Shown: positions 1 to 8,009 of the stretch, piece by piece
Layout: every line of letters begins with the position of its first letter
Position numbering within the stretch: the stretch's first letter is position 1
Origin: Hydrogenibacillus schlegelii
Lineage (GTDB): Bacteria > Bacillota > Bacilli > Thermicanales > DSM-22653
Assembly (NCBI RefSeq): GCF_001653195.1
Contig: NZ_JXBB01000034.1
Location: forward strand, 1-64,000
Direction of reading: 5' to 3'
DNA length: 64,000 nt
Program-made: the position numbers and the translations under genes
The notes under the pieces: model-generated
The model's input: the letters and a program-made list of their open reading frames with translations, nothing else
What the model was told of the DNA's origin: nothing
Databases searched by the model: none

Positions 1-317
1 CCAAGGCCGTCAAGGTGCTAGAGGAGGGCTTTGACGACGTCACGGCCGTGCTGGTCTTGCCGGATCGCTATCGGCGGCGCTTGCGTACCACGAACGGCGT
101 GGAACGACTCAACGAGGAGATTCGCCGTCGTGAAAGAGTCATCCGCATCTTTCCCAACCGGGAATCCGTGATACGGTTGCTTGGAGCGCTACTCATGGAG
201 ATAGACGAGACGTGGACCACTGGGCACCGCTACCTGAATATGGATGAGTATTGGCAGTGGAAGAAGGAACAACAGAAATCCACTGAGCCGGCCATGCTGC
301 ACGTTGTGAATGCCTGA
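1..317 (+). CDS. IS256-family transposase, C-terminal part (runs off window start)
   Basis: The reading frame is open from the first bases of the window and ends with TGA at 315-317; about 105 residues are visible. The motif RTTNGVERLNEEIRRRERVI followed by FPNRESVIRLLGALLME and RYLNMDEYW is the typical C-terminus of IS256/mutator-family DDE transposases, including the final catalytic glutamate region (NEEIRRR). The element's right terminal inverted repeat lies about 30 bp downstream. The 5' part of the gene and the left end of the element are outside the window, so intactness cannot be judged. It sits head-to-tail with a broken Fe-S/NrfD gene. Confidence 0.92.
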   Translation, partial: KAVKVLEEGFDDVTAVLVLPDRYRRRLRTTNGVERLNEEIRRRERVIRIFPNRESVIRLLGALLMEIDETWTTGHRYLNMDEYWQWKKEQQKSTEPAMLHVVNA

Positions 318-375
318 GTGACCTGTCCTTTCATTCGCCGAAGAGGGCAATTTACACATGATACTGGACTTGATC
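1..375 (+). mobile_element. IS256-family insertion sequence, right end
   Basis: The transposase 3' end is followed by a terminal repeat at about 349-375 whose reverse complement begins GATCAAGTCC and continues with a TGTGTAAA block; from memory this resembles the IS256 terminal repeat (GATAAAGTCC ... TGTGTAAA). The coding frame of the neighbouring minus-strand Fe-S/NrfD gene is native down to about 376 and turns into IS sequence after it, which fixes the junction to within a few bases. The left end and the target-site duplication are outside the window. Confidence 0.85.
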
Positions 376-1318
376 TCCGGTAAAAGGCCCACGGCTTTTC
401 CAGGTCGAAAATGAGGATGACGCCGGTCGCGGCGAGGAAGAAGCCGCCGATGACGGACGTCGCCAGCGTCCACGTCTGATCGACGGCGATGCCGAAGAGC
501 TTGAGCAAGGCGTAGATCATGAACGCGCCTCCGGCGATCGACTTCGTCCACGTATAGAGCGACACCCGCCAGTCCCACGGCGGCCGGTGCGGCACCTCGT
601 AGGCGACGCGGGCGTTCGGAAGCGACTGGACGCCGCCCGCTTCGAGCGTTTCCACCGGATACCCTTCCTTCTGCTCCGACCACATGTTGCCGCCGGTGTA
701 CGCGGCGACGGACGGGTTCAGCGTCGCTTCGTGGGCGCCCAGATAAAACACCTTCGGCGACGTCCCTTTTTCCGGCTTCCGCACCTCCGCCTTGTTCCGA
801 GCGATCAGGCGGGAGACCTCGCTGTTCGGGTCGTTCAGGTCGCCGACGACGATCGCCTCCGTCGGACAGACGACGACGCACGCCGGCTCGAGCCCCTGAT
901 CGATGCGGTGCGCACAGAAGTTACATTTTTCAATGCTGTGAAATTCGGGGTTGATGTTGATCGCGTCGTACGGGCAGGCGGCCATACAGGCCTTGCAGCC
1001 GATGCACCGTTCCCGGTCAAAGTCGACGATCCCGTCGGGGCGGATGAACATCGCCTCGACCGGACAGACCGGGACGCACGGCGCATCCGTGCACTGATTG
1101 CAACGCGTGACCTGGAAGAACCGGTTGACCTCCGGATAGACGCCGACCTCCACCGCCTTGACGAACGTTCGGTTGACCCCCAGCGGCACTTCGTTTTCCG
1201 ACTTACAGGCGGTCGAGCAGGCGTGGCACCCGATGCACTTGTTCTGATCGAGCACTTTCCCCCAGCGCACACCCGGTTGAGGCGGAGAAGGGGAGATGAC
1301 GTCGAGCGTCTCGATCAC
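376..1318 (-). pseudogene. Fe-S (PsrB/NrfC-like) and NrfD-like membrane subunit fusion, interrupted by IS256
   Basis: GTG start at 1318 is preceded by a GGAGGG ribosome binding site. The first ~200 residues carry the four cysteine clusters of a 4Fe-4S electron-transfer subunit (CIGCHACSTACK, CTDAPCVPVC, CIGCKACMAACPYD, CNFCAHRI) as in polysulfide, thiosulfate, arsenate or DMSO reductase-type complexes. From about residue 255 it continues as NrfD-type membrane helices (SIAGGAFMIYALLKLFG, VIGGFFLAATGVILIFDLE), so it is a fusion of the B and C subunits. Native sequence stops about residue 314, just after a DLEKPWAFY motif, where an IS256 end begins; a few IS-encoded residues follow and end at 230. 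The rest of the membrane domain, and any catalytic molybdopterin subunit, would lie left of the window beyond the IS. Substrate cannot be told from the sequence. Likely non-functional as it stands. Confidence 0.85.
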
Positions 1319-1435
1319 GGCAAACCCTCCTTCGTCGATCCTCCGTCGCGCCCCTCGTCGAAGCCGGCGAAGCTTCGCCCCTCGGCTGATTCTATGACAT
1401 CTTTGTGTCGGATGTCTGGATTCACTATAACATTG

Positions 1436-1487
1436 AAAACGATCGTTTTGTTATTGCGTTTTGTTATGCGCCATAACGAACCGTTAT
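1436..1487. promoter_or_regulatory. Cluster of dyads upstream of the Fe-S/NrfD gene
   Basis: Three palindromes lie side by side: a perfect 14-bp AAAACGATCGTTTT at 1436-1449, GTTATG-CGC-CATAAC at 1463-1477, and ATAACG-AAC-CGTTAT at 1473-1487. A near-direct repeat TTTTGTTAT recurs at 1446 and 1459. They straddle the 3' end of the LysR gene and the upstream region of the Fe-S/NrfD gene. A TATAGT box (minus strand, about 1424-1429) could be its -10. A regulator operator is inferred; the protein is unknown, with the adjacent LysR the obvious candidate. Confidence 0.4.
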
Positions 1488-2414
1488 ATCCCGTGGGAGA
1501 AACGCCCCGGCGCCCCGGCTCATGAGCCAGGCGACGAACGCCTCGACGTGCGGCGGCCGGTACCGCTTTCGCGCCATGGCGAGATACAGCGGCCGCGTGA
1601 GGACGAGCCCTTCCACCGGCAGATGCACGAGGCGCCCGGCGCGGATGTCCGTCGCCACGCTCATCTCGGACAGAAAGGCGACGCCGAGGCCGGCCTCGAC
1701 GGCCGTCTTCACCGCCTGCGTCGCGTTAAAAGCAATCATCTTCGGCCGCGGCCCGCCAAGACGCTCCATAAGCGCCTGCTCGACGAGCTCCCGCGTTCCG
1801 GAACCGATCTCCCGGACGATGAGCACCGCATCGGCCAGGGCCGCCGGCGGGAGGGCGCCGCCGGCGGCGGCGCGGACCAGGGGGTGAGCCGGATGGGCGA
1901 CGAGGATGAGCTCGTCTTCGGCAAAGCCGATCGCTTCGACGTCCGCCTCCTCCTCCGGCGGCACCTGTCCTTCGAGCAGGGCGACGTCCAAGCGATGCTC
2001 CTTCAGCCGATCGACGATGCTGCGGGTGTTGTCGATGTAGACGTCAAACACGAACCGCGCCTCGTAAGCGAGCGCGTTGGCGATCACGTGCGGGAGCGCG
2101 TATTCGCCGATCGTCCGCGTCGCGCCGAGCAGGATCGGCATCGTCTCGCCGTCGGAAAGAAGCGTCTTCAGCGCCTCTCGGGCCCGCTCGTGATCGGCGA
2201 TGATCGCCTTCAGGTAGGGATAAAGCCGCTTTCCGTAGGCGTTTGGAATGAGGCCGCTTTCCGTCCGTTCAAAGAGCGGCACGCCGTAGTACGCCTCGAG
2301 GGACCGGATGTGCCGCGTGACCGCCGGCTGCGTGAGGTGCGCCCGCCGGGCCGCCTCGCTCACGCTCCCGTGCTCGAAGACAAGGCAGAAAAGCTCGATG
2401 CTGAGCAGGTTCAT
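1464..2414 (-). CDS. LysR-family transcriptional regulator
   Basis: 316 residues, the usual LysR length. The N-terminal winged helix-turn-helix is clear (FEHGSVSEAARRAHLTQPAV, residues ~11-30, then HIRSLEAYYGVPLFERT), followed by a two-lobed effector-binding domain (LLGATRTIGEYALP at the first lobe; DAVLIVREIGSGTRE; GLGVAFLSE). This layout resembles the CysL/CbbR-like subgroup, but the effector cannot be named. The ATG at 2414 is chosen because it follows a GGGGGAUGGG purine run and gives the standard N-terminus; longer in-frame extensions are out of character. It is transcribed toward the Fe-S/NrfD gene 145 bp downstream, whose upstream dyads overlap its 3' end, so it may control that gene or the sulfur genes upstream. 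Confidence 0.88.
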   Translation of the reverse strand: MNLLSIELFCLVFEHGSVSEAARRAHLTQPAVTRHIRSLEAYYGVPLFERTESGLIPNAYGKRLYPYLKAIIADHERAREALKTLLSDGETMPILLGATRTIGEYALPHVIANALAYEARFVFDVYIDNTRSIVDRLKEHRLDVALLEGQVPPEEEADVEAIGFAEDELILVAHPAHPLVRAAAGGALPPAALADAVLIVREIGSGTRELVEQALMERLGGPRPKMIAFNATQAVKTAVEAGLGVAFLSEMSVATDIRAGRLVHLPVEGLVLTRPLYLAMARKRYRPPHVEAFVAWLMSRGAGAFLPRDITVRYGA

Positions 2415-2607
2415 CGCCCATCCCCCTTCCCGCCTCGGACGGCATCTTTCGTCCGGCCTCGCCAACCGCGCGACCCGCTCGCCTTGACGACCCGCCCGAA
2501 CGCTCGATCCGCCCGGCAACGCGACCGTCGGGCTTCACGATCCGAGCGTTCTTTCGCCCCCGCGCACGTCGCTTTCGCCGTCCCCCAAACGCTGGGCGGC
2601 GATGCCC

Positions 2608-3927
2608 TCACAGGCCCCGCGGCCCATCGCCGGAGAGGACCGGCGCCGCTTCCGCCATCAGCGGCCGCCGCCCCCGGCGGACGGCCCGGAACCAGACGCC
2701 GGCGGCCGCCGCCGAACCGAGGGCGAAGACGACGAAAACCGTATACAGCGGCGCGTCGATCAGCCCCCGGGCGTACGCCGTCGAGGCGACGACCGTCCCC
2801 GGGATCCCCCGCTCGCTGAAGGCGACGGCGAAGTTGAGCGCGCAAAACCGACCCTGTCCCGTCATCCGGGCGACGGCGTAGGTCGGAAGGCCCTGGAGAA
2901 GATAAGCAAACAGGGCGAACTCCAGAAGCAGCGCGAAAGAAAAGGTTTCCCCGAACGATACGTGATACCCGACGGCGGCAAAATAAAGCGGTGCGAACAT
3001 CTGAAGCGGCAGCTGCCCGAGCCCGGCCTCGACCGCCTGCCGCTCTTCGTCCTTCAGCCAAAGCCGCGCCAGAAGCCCGACGAAAAGCGGGACAAAGATC
3101 GCCTCGACGTCGTAACGGGTGGCCAGGCCGGCGCCGAGAAACAGCGCCCCCAAAACGAGGGGGAGGGCCCAGCCGCCCCCCGCTGTCCGCCGGCGAAATA
3201 CCGCGGCCACGGGGCGAAAGAAAAGCCACGCCAGCCCCCCCGCGGCGGCCATGACGGCCAGCGTCCGGGCGATGAAGAGCGCCCCCGTTCCGAGGGCATC
3301 CCCCGCGCCGAACGACGTCCCGGCGGCTAGCGCCAGCGCCACGCTCAAAAGCCCCCACAGCAAAAGATCGTGAAAGGCCGCCACGGTGATCACCAGCTGG
3401 GCAAACGGCGTGCGATCGATATTTAAATCCTTGAAAATTTTAGCCAGGATCGGCACCGCCGTGATCGACGTCATGACGCCGACGATGAGGCGAAACGACG
3501 CCGCTCCGAGGGAGCCGACCGCCGCTTCCCCGGCGTGCCGCGAAAAAGCAAAAAACGGCACCAGGGCGTACGCCAAAACGAGCGCCGGCACCGTCGTCCC
3601 GACGATCAGGCGGCCGAAAAGAGGCGTTCGGGCGATCGCCTCCGGACGGTGGAAATGAAGCCCGGTCTCCAGCATGAGAAAATAAAGCCCCAGCACGGCG
3701 ACGACCCAGAGGAGCGCTTTTCCGTCCTCCGGCCAGATGAGCCCGTACGCCGCCGGCCAGAGCGTGCCGAGCACCGACGGGCCGAGCGCATAGCCGGCGG
3801 CGACCTCCCCGATCACCCGAGGCACATAGATCCGTTCCGCCAGCGCGCCGAGCGCCCGCGCCGCCAGCATCACCGCCCCCAGGCCGAAGAAAAGCTGCAT
3901 CAGCGCTTCCGCCTTCAGCCCAAACAT
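2608..3927 (-). CDS. Cation:proton antiporter (CPA2 / Kef-type membrane domain)
   Basis: 439 residues with about twelve hydrophobic segments and no C-terminal TrkA-N domain. Features of the CPA2 Na+(K+)/H+ exchanger family include IYVPRVIGEVAAGYALGPSV near residue 32, LGLYFLMLETGLHF, VGVMTSITAVPILAKIFKDL around residue 155 and FSERGIPGTVVAST near the C-terminus. Predicted role is cation/proton exchange at the cytoplasmic membrane; the ion is not readable. The ATG at 3927 follows a GGAGAGGGG ribosome binding site. It lies 193 bp upstream of the LysR gene and 209 bp after the TusA gene on the same strand, so it could be the distal end of the sulfur operon or separately transcribed. Confidence 0.85.
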   Translation of the reverse strand: MFGLKAEALMQLFFGLGAVMLAARALGALAERIYVPRVIGEVAAGYALGPSVLGTLWPAAYGLIWPEDGKALLWVVAVLGLYFLMLETGLHFHRPEAIARTPLFGRLIVGTTVPALVLAYALVPFFAFSRHAGEAAVGSLGAASFRLIVGVMTSITAVPILAKIFKDLNIDRTPFAQLVITVAAFHDLLLWGLLSVALALAAGTSFGAGDALGTGALFIARTLAVMAAAGGLAWLFFRPVAAVFRRRTAGGGWALPLVLGALFLGAGLATRYDVEAIFVPLFVGLLARLWLKDEERQAVEAGLGQLPLQMFAPLYFAAVGYHVSFGETFSFALLLEFALFAYLLQGLPTYAVARMTGQGRFCALNFAVAFSERGIPGTVVASTAYARGLIDAPLYTVFVVFALGSAAAAGVWFRAVRRGRRPLMAEAAPVLSGDGPRGL

Positions 3928-4136
3928 GCTCCCCTCTCCCCACCGTTGGCCGGCCCCGAGGTTACCGTCGATCGCCGGCACGTCGCCGCGTTCTTTGGCC
4001 TGGTCCGCCTCCTCTCCGGCCGGTACGACCGCCGAGAACGGCCGAAAACCCGCAGGCCAGGATGCGGCCCGCGGGCCCGACCGTGCATTCGACGCCCGGT
4101 GCACCGCTCGGCGACACCGCGCGCGTTTCGGGACGG

Positions 4137-4385
4137 TTACCGCTTCCGAATGACGTAGACGAACGTTCCGTCCGCCTCATGCGTCTCCATGAGCTCATGC
4201 CCCGCCTGTTTGGCCCAGGCCGGGATGTCTTTGAGCGACCCCCGGTCCGTCGCCTGAACGACGAGGATCTGACCGGAGGAAAGCGCGTCGATCGCCTTTT
4301 TCGCCCGCACGACCGGCATCGGGCACGAAAGGCCCGTCGCATCGACGACCTTGTCCGCCTTTTGCAAAAGCTCCTGAACCGTCAT
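4137..4385 (-). CDS. tusA: TusA/SirA-family sulfur carrier protein
   Basis: 82 residues, typical for the family. The conserved sulfur-carrier motif GLSCPMPVVRAKKA (Cys at about residue 20, followed by Pro-x-Pro) is intact, as is the C-terminal GHELMETHEADGTFVYVIRK region. TusA proteins carry a persulfide on that cysteine and pass it between sulfurtransferases in tRNA thiolation or, in sulfur-oxidising organisms, in cytoplasmic sulfur trafficking. Here it follows a DsrE-like protein and a rhodanese/metallo-beta-lactamase protein on the same strand, which favours a role in persulfide handling during sulfur metabolism rather than tRNA modification. A strong GGGGAGGAGG ribosome binding site precedes the ATG. 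Confidence 0.9.
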   Translation of the reverse strand: MTVQELLQKADKVVDATGLSCPMPVVRAKKAIDALSSGQILVVQATDRGSLKDIPAWAKQAGHELMETHEADGTFVYVIRKR

Positions 4386-4498
4386 CGTAACGCCTCCTCC
4401 CCGATTTCAGCCCCAAGGCCGGTTGCTTGCCGCTCGCTCGTCTCGCGTTTGACGCTTGCGCTCGACGTAAATCGACTGAGCTTCGAAAACGGCGCCGG

Positions 4499-4894
4499 TC
4501 AAAAGCTCAACGTCACCTGGGCATCCTGGGCGAATTCGACGAAGGTTGCCGCACCGGCGAACTCCACCCCGTCGATGAAATCCTCCGGCTTCCAGCCGAG
4601 AGCATCAACGGTCATCTGGCAGCCGATGAGCCGGACGCCGCTTTCTTTGGCCATCTGGATCAAGTCCTGGATCGGCGGCACGTTCGTCCGCTTGAATCCT
4701 TCCTCCATCGGAGCGTTTTCCGGCTTCAACTTCAGCATCGACGGACCGTCCTTGTGGATGATTGGAAGTCCTTCAAAGGTAAAGAATATCCCGACTTCCG
4801 ATTCCATGGCGGCCGCCGCAAGCGCGATGTTAAACACCTTGTAAGCCGTTTCCAGGCCGCCGGACGATGCGATGATCGCCACCCGCTTCCCCAT
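4499..4894 (-). CDS. DsrE/DsrF/DrsH-like family protein (DsrE2 type)
   Basis: 131 residues. The start (VAIIASSGGLETAYKVFNIA), the FFTFEGLPIIHKDG loop and the GVRLIGCQMTVDALG segment with its conserved cysteine (about residue 98) match the DsrE2-like membrane-associated or cytoplasmic sulfurtransferase group often annotated as peroxiredoxin-family protein. It probably relays sulfane sulfur between rhodanese and TusA, as DsrE-TusA-rhodanese clusters do in sulfur oxidisers. The ATG at 4894 has a GAGAGGAG ribosome binding site. It is 113 bp upstream of tusA and 188 bp downstream of the rhodanese/MBL gene; the latter gap holds a perfect 14-bp hairpin. Confidence 0.88.
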   Translation of the reverse strand: MGKRVAIIASSGGLETAYKVFNIALAAAAMESEVGIFFTFEGLPIIHKDGPSMLKLKPENAPMEEGFKRTNVPPIQDLIQMAKESGVRLIGCQMTVDALGWKPEDFIDGVEFAGAATFVEFAQDAQVTLSF

Positions 4895-4982
4895 CGTTCA
4901 GGCTCCTCTCCCTGCCTTTTTGCCGCCCGCTGATCCGTACTTTCAACCGTCACGCTTGCGCCGTCAGAACGCCGACCGCCTC

Positions 4983-5018
4983 CCGTTCTGCCGACCCGGA
5001 AACCGGTCGGCAGAACGG
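4983..5018. repeat. Perfect 14-bp inverted repeat between the rhodanese/MBL and DsrE genes
   Basis: Arms CCGTTCTGCCGACC (4983-4996) and GGTCGGCAGAACGG (5005-5018) are exact complements around an 8-base loop. There is no adjacent T-run on the minus strand, so it is not a normal terminator for the operon; it may protect or process the operon mRNA. A run of T on the plus strand (5038-5045) is about 20 bases beyond the stem. Confidence 0.7.
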
Positions 5019-5082
5019 ACAGAGGACGGGGCGACTTTCTTTTTTACACTGAGGCGGGACGTTTACGCCGTGGCGGTATGCT

Positions 5083-6243
5083 TTACGCCGTGGCGTGATG
5101 GACGGCGCAGCGGTTCGGACCGATCTCGAGCTCGATTTCCTCTTCCGGCGCGACGGTGAGCTTTCCGACGTTGATGGCGATGATCTTTTCGAAGTTCGGC
5201 GGCCGCTCCGTCGACGCGGACGCTTCCACCGCCGCCGTAAACGCCTTCCGGTCGATCTCCCGAAGCAGCTCGTTGATGCGCCGGAGGTCGCCGAGTCGGG
5301 CGCCGACGACGCCCCGCGCGTTGATTTCCGTGTGGTGGGAATAGTGGGCCGGGAGGACGATGACGTCGTCTGAAAGAGCCTTTAGCTTATTGGAAACCGT
5401 ATCATACAAATCTTGCGCCCACTCGGACACCTTGCCGCCGAGGTCCGGCCGGCCGAGGCCGCTCACGAACACGGTGTCGCCCGAGAGGAAAAAGCGGTTG
5501 TCGACGAGGAGCGACGTCGATCCCGGCGTATGGCCCGGCGTCGGGATGACGATGACGTCGACGTCGACCGCGCCGACCCGAAGCGTCTTGTGCTGCTCCA
5601 GCGGCTCGAACCGGAGCGCCCCCTGGTGGGTGAAGATATCGTGGGACGACACGAAGTACGGCGCCCCGACGCGATCGGCCAGGCGACGCCCGCCGGAGAT
5701 GTGGTCGGCGTGAATGTGGGTGTCGACGACGTGCCGGATCGTCCAGCCGTTTTGGCGGGCGAAGTCCTCATAGAAGTCGACCCGGCGCAGCGCGTCGACC
5801 ACGAGGGCTTCCCCTTCCGAGACGATGAAGTACGACAGGCAGCCCTTGCCGAGGCGGTTGAACTGGATGACTTTGAGTTTGTCGTCTTCGTGAACGACGA
5901 CGGGATGAAGGGACTGGCTCCACGCCTCCATGCCGCCCTCGACCGAGACGGCCCGGTAGCCCCGCGCCGTGAGAAGCTCGGTCACATACGCGCTCGATCC
6001 GCCCTTGGCGCAGACGACGTGGATCTCCTTGTCCTTCGGCAGGCGGGCAAAAACGCTTTCATCGTCGTCCAGAAAATCAAAGTACGGGATGTTGACCGAC
6101 CGCACCCGTTCGCCTTCGATCTTCCAGCCTGCATAGTCGTCGGCATTCCGAACGTCGAGAATGAAGACGTCCTCATCCCCGTGCATCCGCTTCACCAGCT
6201 CGTCGATCGGGATCGTCGGAACCGGTTTCGTCTCCTGGACCAT
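5083..6243 (-). CDS. Rhodanese - metallo-beta-lactamase fusion (persulfide dioxygenase-like)
   Basis: 386 residues with two domains. Residues ~10-112 are a rhodanese with the active-site loop VVCAKGGSS (Cys about 78). From ~115 on is a metallo-beta-lactamase fold with THIHADH (175-181), the GHTPGS loop, LSGDTVF and LPAHYSHH, the metal ligands of the ETHE1/persulfide-dioxygenase and glyoxalase-II-like group. Predicted role: oxidation of a glutathione- or other low-molecular-weight persulfide to sulfite, with the rhodanese domain supplying or taking sulfane sulfur. In well-known fusions such as CstB the rhodanese follows the MBL domain; here it precedes it. ATG at 6243 has an AGGGGAGGAGG ribosome binding site; an upstream in-frame ATG would overlap the operator. 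First gene of the sulfur operon. Confidence 0.88.
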   Translation of the reverse strand: MVQETKPVPTIPIDELVKRMHGDEDVFILDVRNADDYAGWKIEGERVRSVNIPYFDFLDDDESVFARLPKDKEIHVVCAKGGSSAYVTELLTARGYRAVSVEGGMEAWSQSLHPVVVHEDDKLKVIQFNRLGKGCLSYFIVSEGEALVVDALRRVDFYEDFARQNGWTIRHVVDTHIHADHISGGRRLADRVGAPYFVSSHDIFTHQGALRFEPLEQHKTLRVGAVDVDVIVIPTPGHTPGSTSLLVDNRFFLSGDTVFVSGLGRPDLGGKVSEWAQDLYDTVSNKLKALSDDVIVLPAHYSHHTEINARGVVGARLGDLRRINELLREIDRKAFTAAVEASASTERPPNFEKIIAINVGKLTVAPEEEIELEIGPNRCAVHHATA

Positions 6244-6292
6244 GGTCCTCCTCCCCTTTCTCGATGTTGGGCCGTTTCGGTAAAGCGACGGA

Positions 6293-6324
6293 TATACCAT
6301 ACCGCCATGGGTTTATATGGTATA
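6293..6324 (-). promoter_or_regulatory. Inverted repeat (candidate operator) of the sulfur operon
   Basis: TATACCATA (6293-6301) and TATGGTATA (6316-6324) are exact inverted repeats separated by 14 bases. They lie just downstream of the predicted transcription start of the sulfur operon, where a bound repressor would block transcription. CsoR/CstR-type persulfide sensors use ATACC...GGTAT dyads, but this spacing is not a clear match, so the regulator is unassigned. Confidence 0.5.
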
Positions 6325-6336
6325 CCGCTTGGTTAC

Positions 6337-6365
6337 AGTTTACCGATCGGTCACAGATATGTCAA
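6337..6365 (-). promoter_or_regulatory. SigmaA-type promoter of the sulfur operon
   Basis: On the minus strand a consensus -35 TTGACA (6360-6365) is followed after exactly 17 bases by TAAACT (6337-6342). The predicted start is near 6330, about 90 bases upstream of the rhodanese/MBL ATG and immediately before the inverted repeat at 6293-6324. Confidence 0.75.
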
Positions 6366-6406
6366 TCCGGTGAACGATGTAATTTTGACTTTGTCCGCGA
6401 CTGCGG

Positions 6407-6440
6407 CAAAAAAACCGCCCGCCGAAAGGCGAGCGGTTGA
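6407..6440 (-). terminator. Intrinsic terminator of the glycine cleavage operon
   Basis: On the minus strand AACCGCTCGCC, loop TTTC, GGCGGGCGGTT then a T-run. It starts about 20 bases after the gcvPB stop codon. Confidence 0.85.
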
Positions 6441-6458
6441 AGAGGCACACGGGCGGAA

Positions 6459-8009
6459 TCAGGATCGATCCGGTCGCCAGACCAAAACCGGCTGCCGGGC
6501 GGCCTTAGCCTCATCGAGGCGACCGACCGGCGTCGTGTGCGGCGCCGAGCGGACGAGCGCCGGGTCCCGCTCCGCCTCTTCGGCGATCGCCCGCATGGCG
6601 GCGATGAACGCATCGAGCGTCTCTTTGCTTTCCGTCTCCGTCGGCTCGATCATGAGCGCTTCTTCCACGATGAGCGGGAAGTAGATCGTCGGCGGGTGAA
6701 AGCCGTAGTCCATGAGACGCTTCGCGATGTCGAGCGTCCGCACGCCCCGGGCTTTTTGCCGGCGGCCGGAGAGGACGAACTCATGCTTGACGAGGCCCCC
6801 GTACGGAACGTCGTAGACGTCCTTGAGCCGGCTGAGCACATAGTTGGCGGCCAGGACCGCGTCTTCCGCCACCTGGCGAAGCCCCTCGGCGCCGAGGGCG
6901 CGGATATAGGCGTACGCCCGGACGAGCACCCCGAAGCTTCCGGCGAAGCCCCGGACGCGGCCGATCGAGTGCGGATGGTCCTCCGAAAGTCGGTAGAAGA
7001 CCGATCCGTCCGGCCGCTTTTCGGCGACGACCCGGGGGATCGGGAGGTACGGCTCGAGATGCGCCTTGACCCCGACGGGGCCGGCCCCGGGCCCGCCGCC
7101 GCCGTGGGGCGTGGAGAAGGTTTTGTGGACGTTGACGTGCACGACGTCGAAGCCCATGTCGCCGGGACGGCTTTTCCCGAGGATGGCGTTCAGGTTGGCC
7201 CCGTCGTAATAGACGAGGGCGCCGGCGGCGTGGGCCGCCTCGACGATCGCCAGGATATCCGTCTCAAAAAGGCCGAGGGTATTCGGATTGGTGAGCATGA
7301 CTGCGGCCACGTCCGGGCCGAGTGCCGCCCGGTATGCGTCGAGGTCGACGAGGCCCCGGGCGTCGCTCGGCACGCTCACCGCCTCAAACCCGGCCATCGC
7401 CGCGCTCGCCGGGTTGGTGCCGTGGGCCGAATCGGGGACGAGCACCTTCCGGCGCCGTTCGCCCCGGGCCCGGTGGTAGGCGGCGATGATCTTGAGGCCG
7501 ACGAGTTCTCCGTGGGAGCCGGCCGCCGGGAGGAGCGAGACGGCGTCCATGCCGGTGATCTCCCGAAGCGCCGCCTCCAACCGGTGCAAAAGCTCCAGCG
7601 CTCCCTGCACCGTTTCCACCGGCGCAAGGGGATGGATGCGCACAAAGCCGTCCAGCCGCGCCAGGTCTTCGTTGATTTTCGGGTTGTACTTCATCGTGCA
7701 CGAGCCGAGGGGATAAAAGCCGGTATCCACCCCGTAGTTTCGCCGGGAGAGGGCGGTGTAGTGCCGGACGAGTTCCGGCTCCGACACCTCCGGAAGAAGC
7801 GGCGGCGTCGTTCGCACGAGCGCCTCCCCGTACAGGGCGACGGGATCTGCCGGCGGCACGTCGAGGGGCGGCAGATCCGCCGCCCGTTTTCCCGGCTGCG
7901 AGCGCTCAAAAAGAAGCGGCACCTCCCGCGGCCCGAACAGCGCCGGCGCCGCGCCGGCCGGACGGCCGCCTTCCGCCGCCCCGGCGGCCTGCATCGCCTC
8001 TGGGTTCAC
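6459..8009 (-). CDS. gcvPB: Glycine dehydrogenase (decarboxylating) subunit 2
   Basis: 516 residues; with GcvPA it forms the two-subunit P-protein that decarboxylates glycine with PLP and passes the aminomethyl group to the lipoyl H-protein. The PLP lysine lies in [17 protein letters not shown] (about residue 296), and [13 protein letters not shown] near residue 105 is diagnostic of the subunit. I place the start at GTG 8009 because it overlaps the gcvPA stop as GTGA and follows GGGAGGTGGGG; an ATG 15 bases further in is also possible. The first ~35 residues are Ala/Gly-rich and not conserved. Last gene of the operon, followed by a terminator. No gcvH is present in this cluster, as in B. subtilis. 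Confidence 0.93.
   Translation of the reverse strand: MNPEAMQAAGAAEGGRPAGAAPALFGPREVPLLFERSQPGKRAADLPPLDVPPADPVALYGEALVRTTPPLLPEVSEPELVRHYTALSRRNYGVDTGFYPLGSCTMKYNPKINEDLARLDGFVRIHPLAPVETVQGALELLHRLEAALREITGMDAVSLLPAAGSHGELVGLKIIAAYHRARGERRRKVLVPDSAHGTNPASAAMAGFEAVSVPSDARGLVDLDAYRAALGPDVAAVMLTNPNTLGLFETDILAIVEAAHAAGALVYYDGANLNAILGKSRPGDMGFDVVHVNVHKTFSTPHGGGGPGAGPVGVKAHLEPYLPIPRVVAEKRPDGSVFYRLSEDHPHSIGRVRGFAGSFGVLVRAYAYIRALGAEGLRQVAEDAVLAANYVLSRLKDVYDVPYGGLVKHEFVLSGRRQKARGVRTLDIAKRLMDYGFHPPTIYFPLIVEEALMIEPTETESKETLDAFIAAMRAIAEEAERDPALVRSAPHTTPVGRLDEAKAARQPVLVWRPDRS

Noticed and set aside
5068-5097. Short direct repeat TTTACGCCGTGGCG around the stop codon of the rhodanese/MBL gene
   Set aside because: A two-copy local duplication with no evident function.
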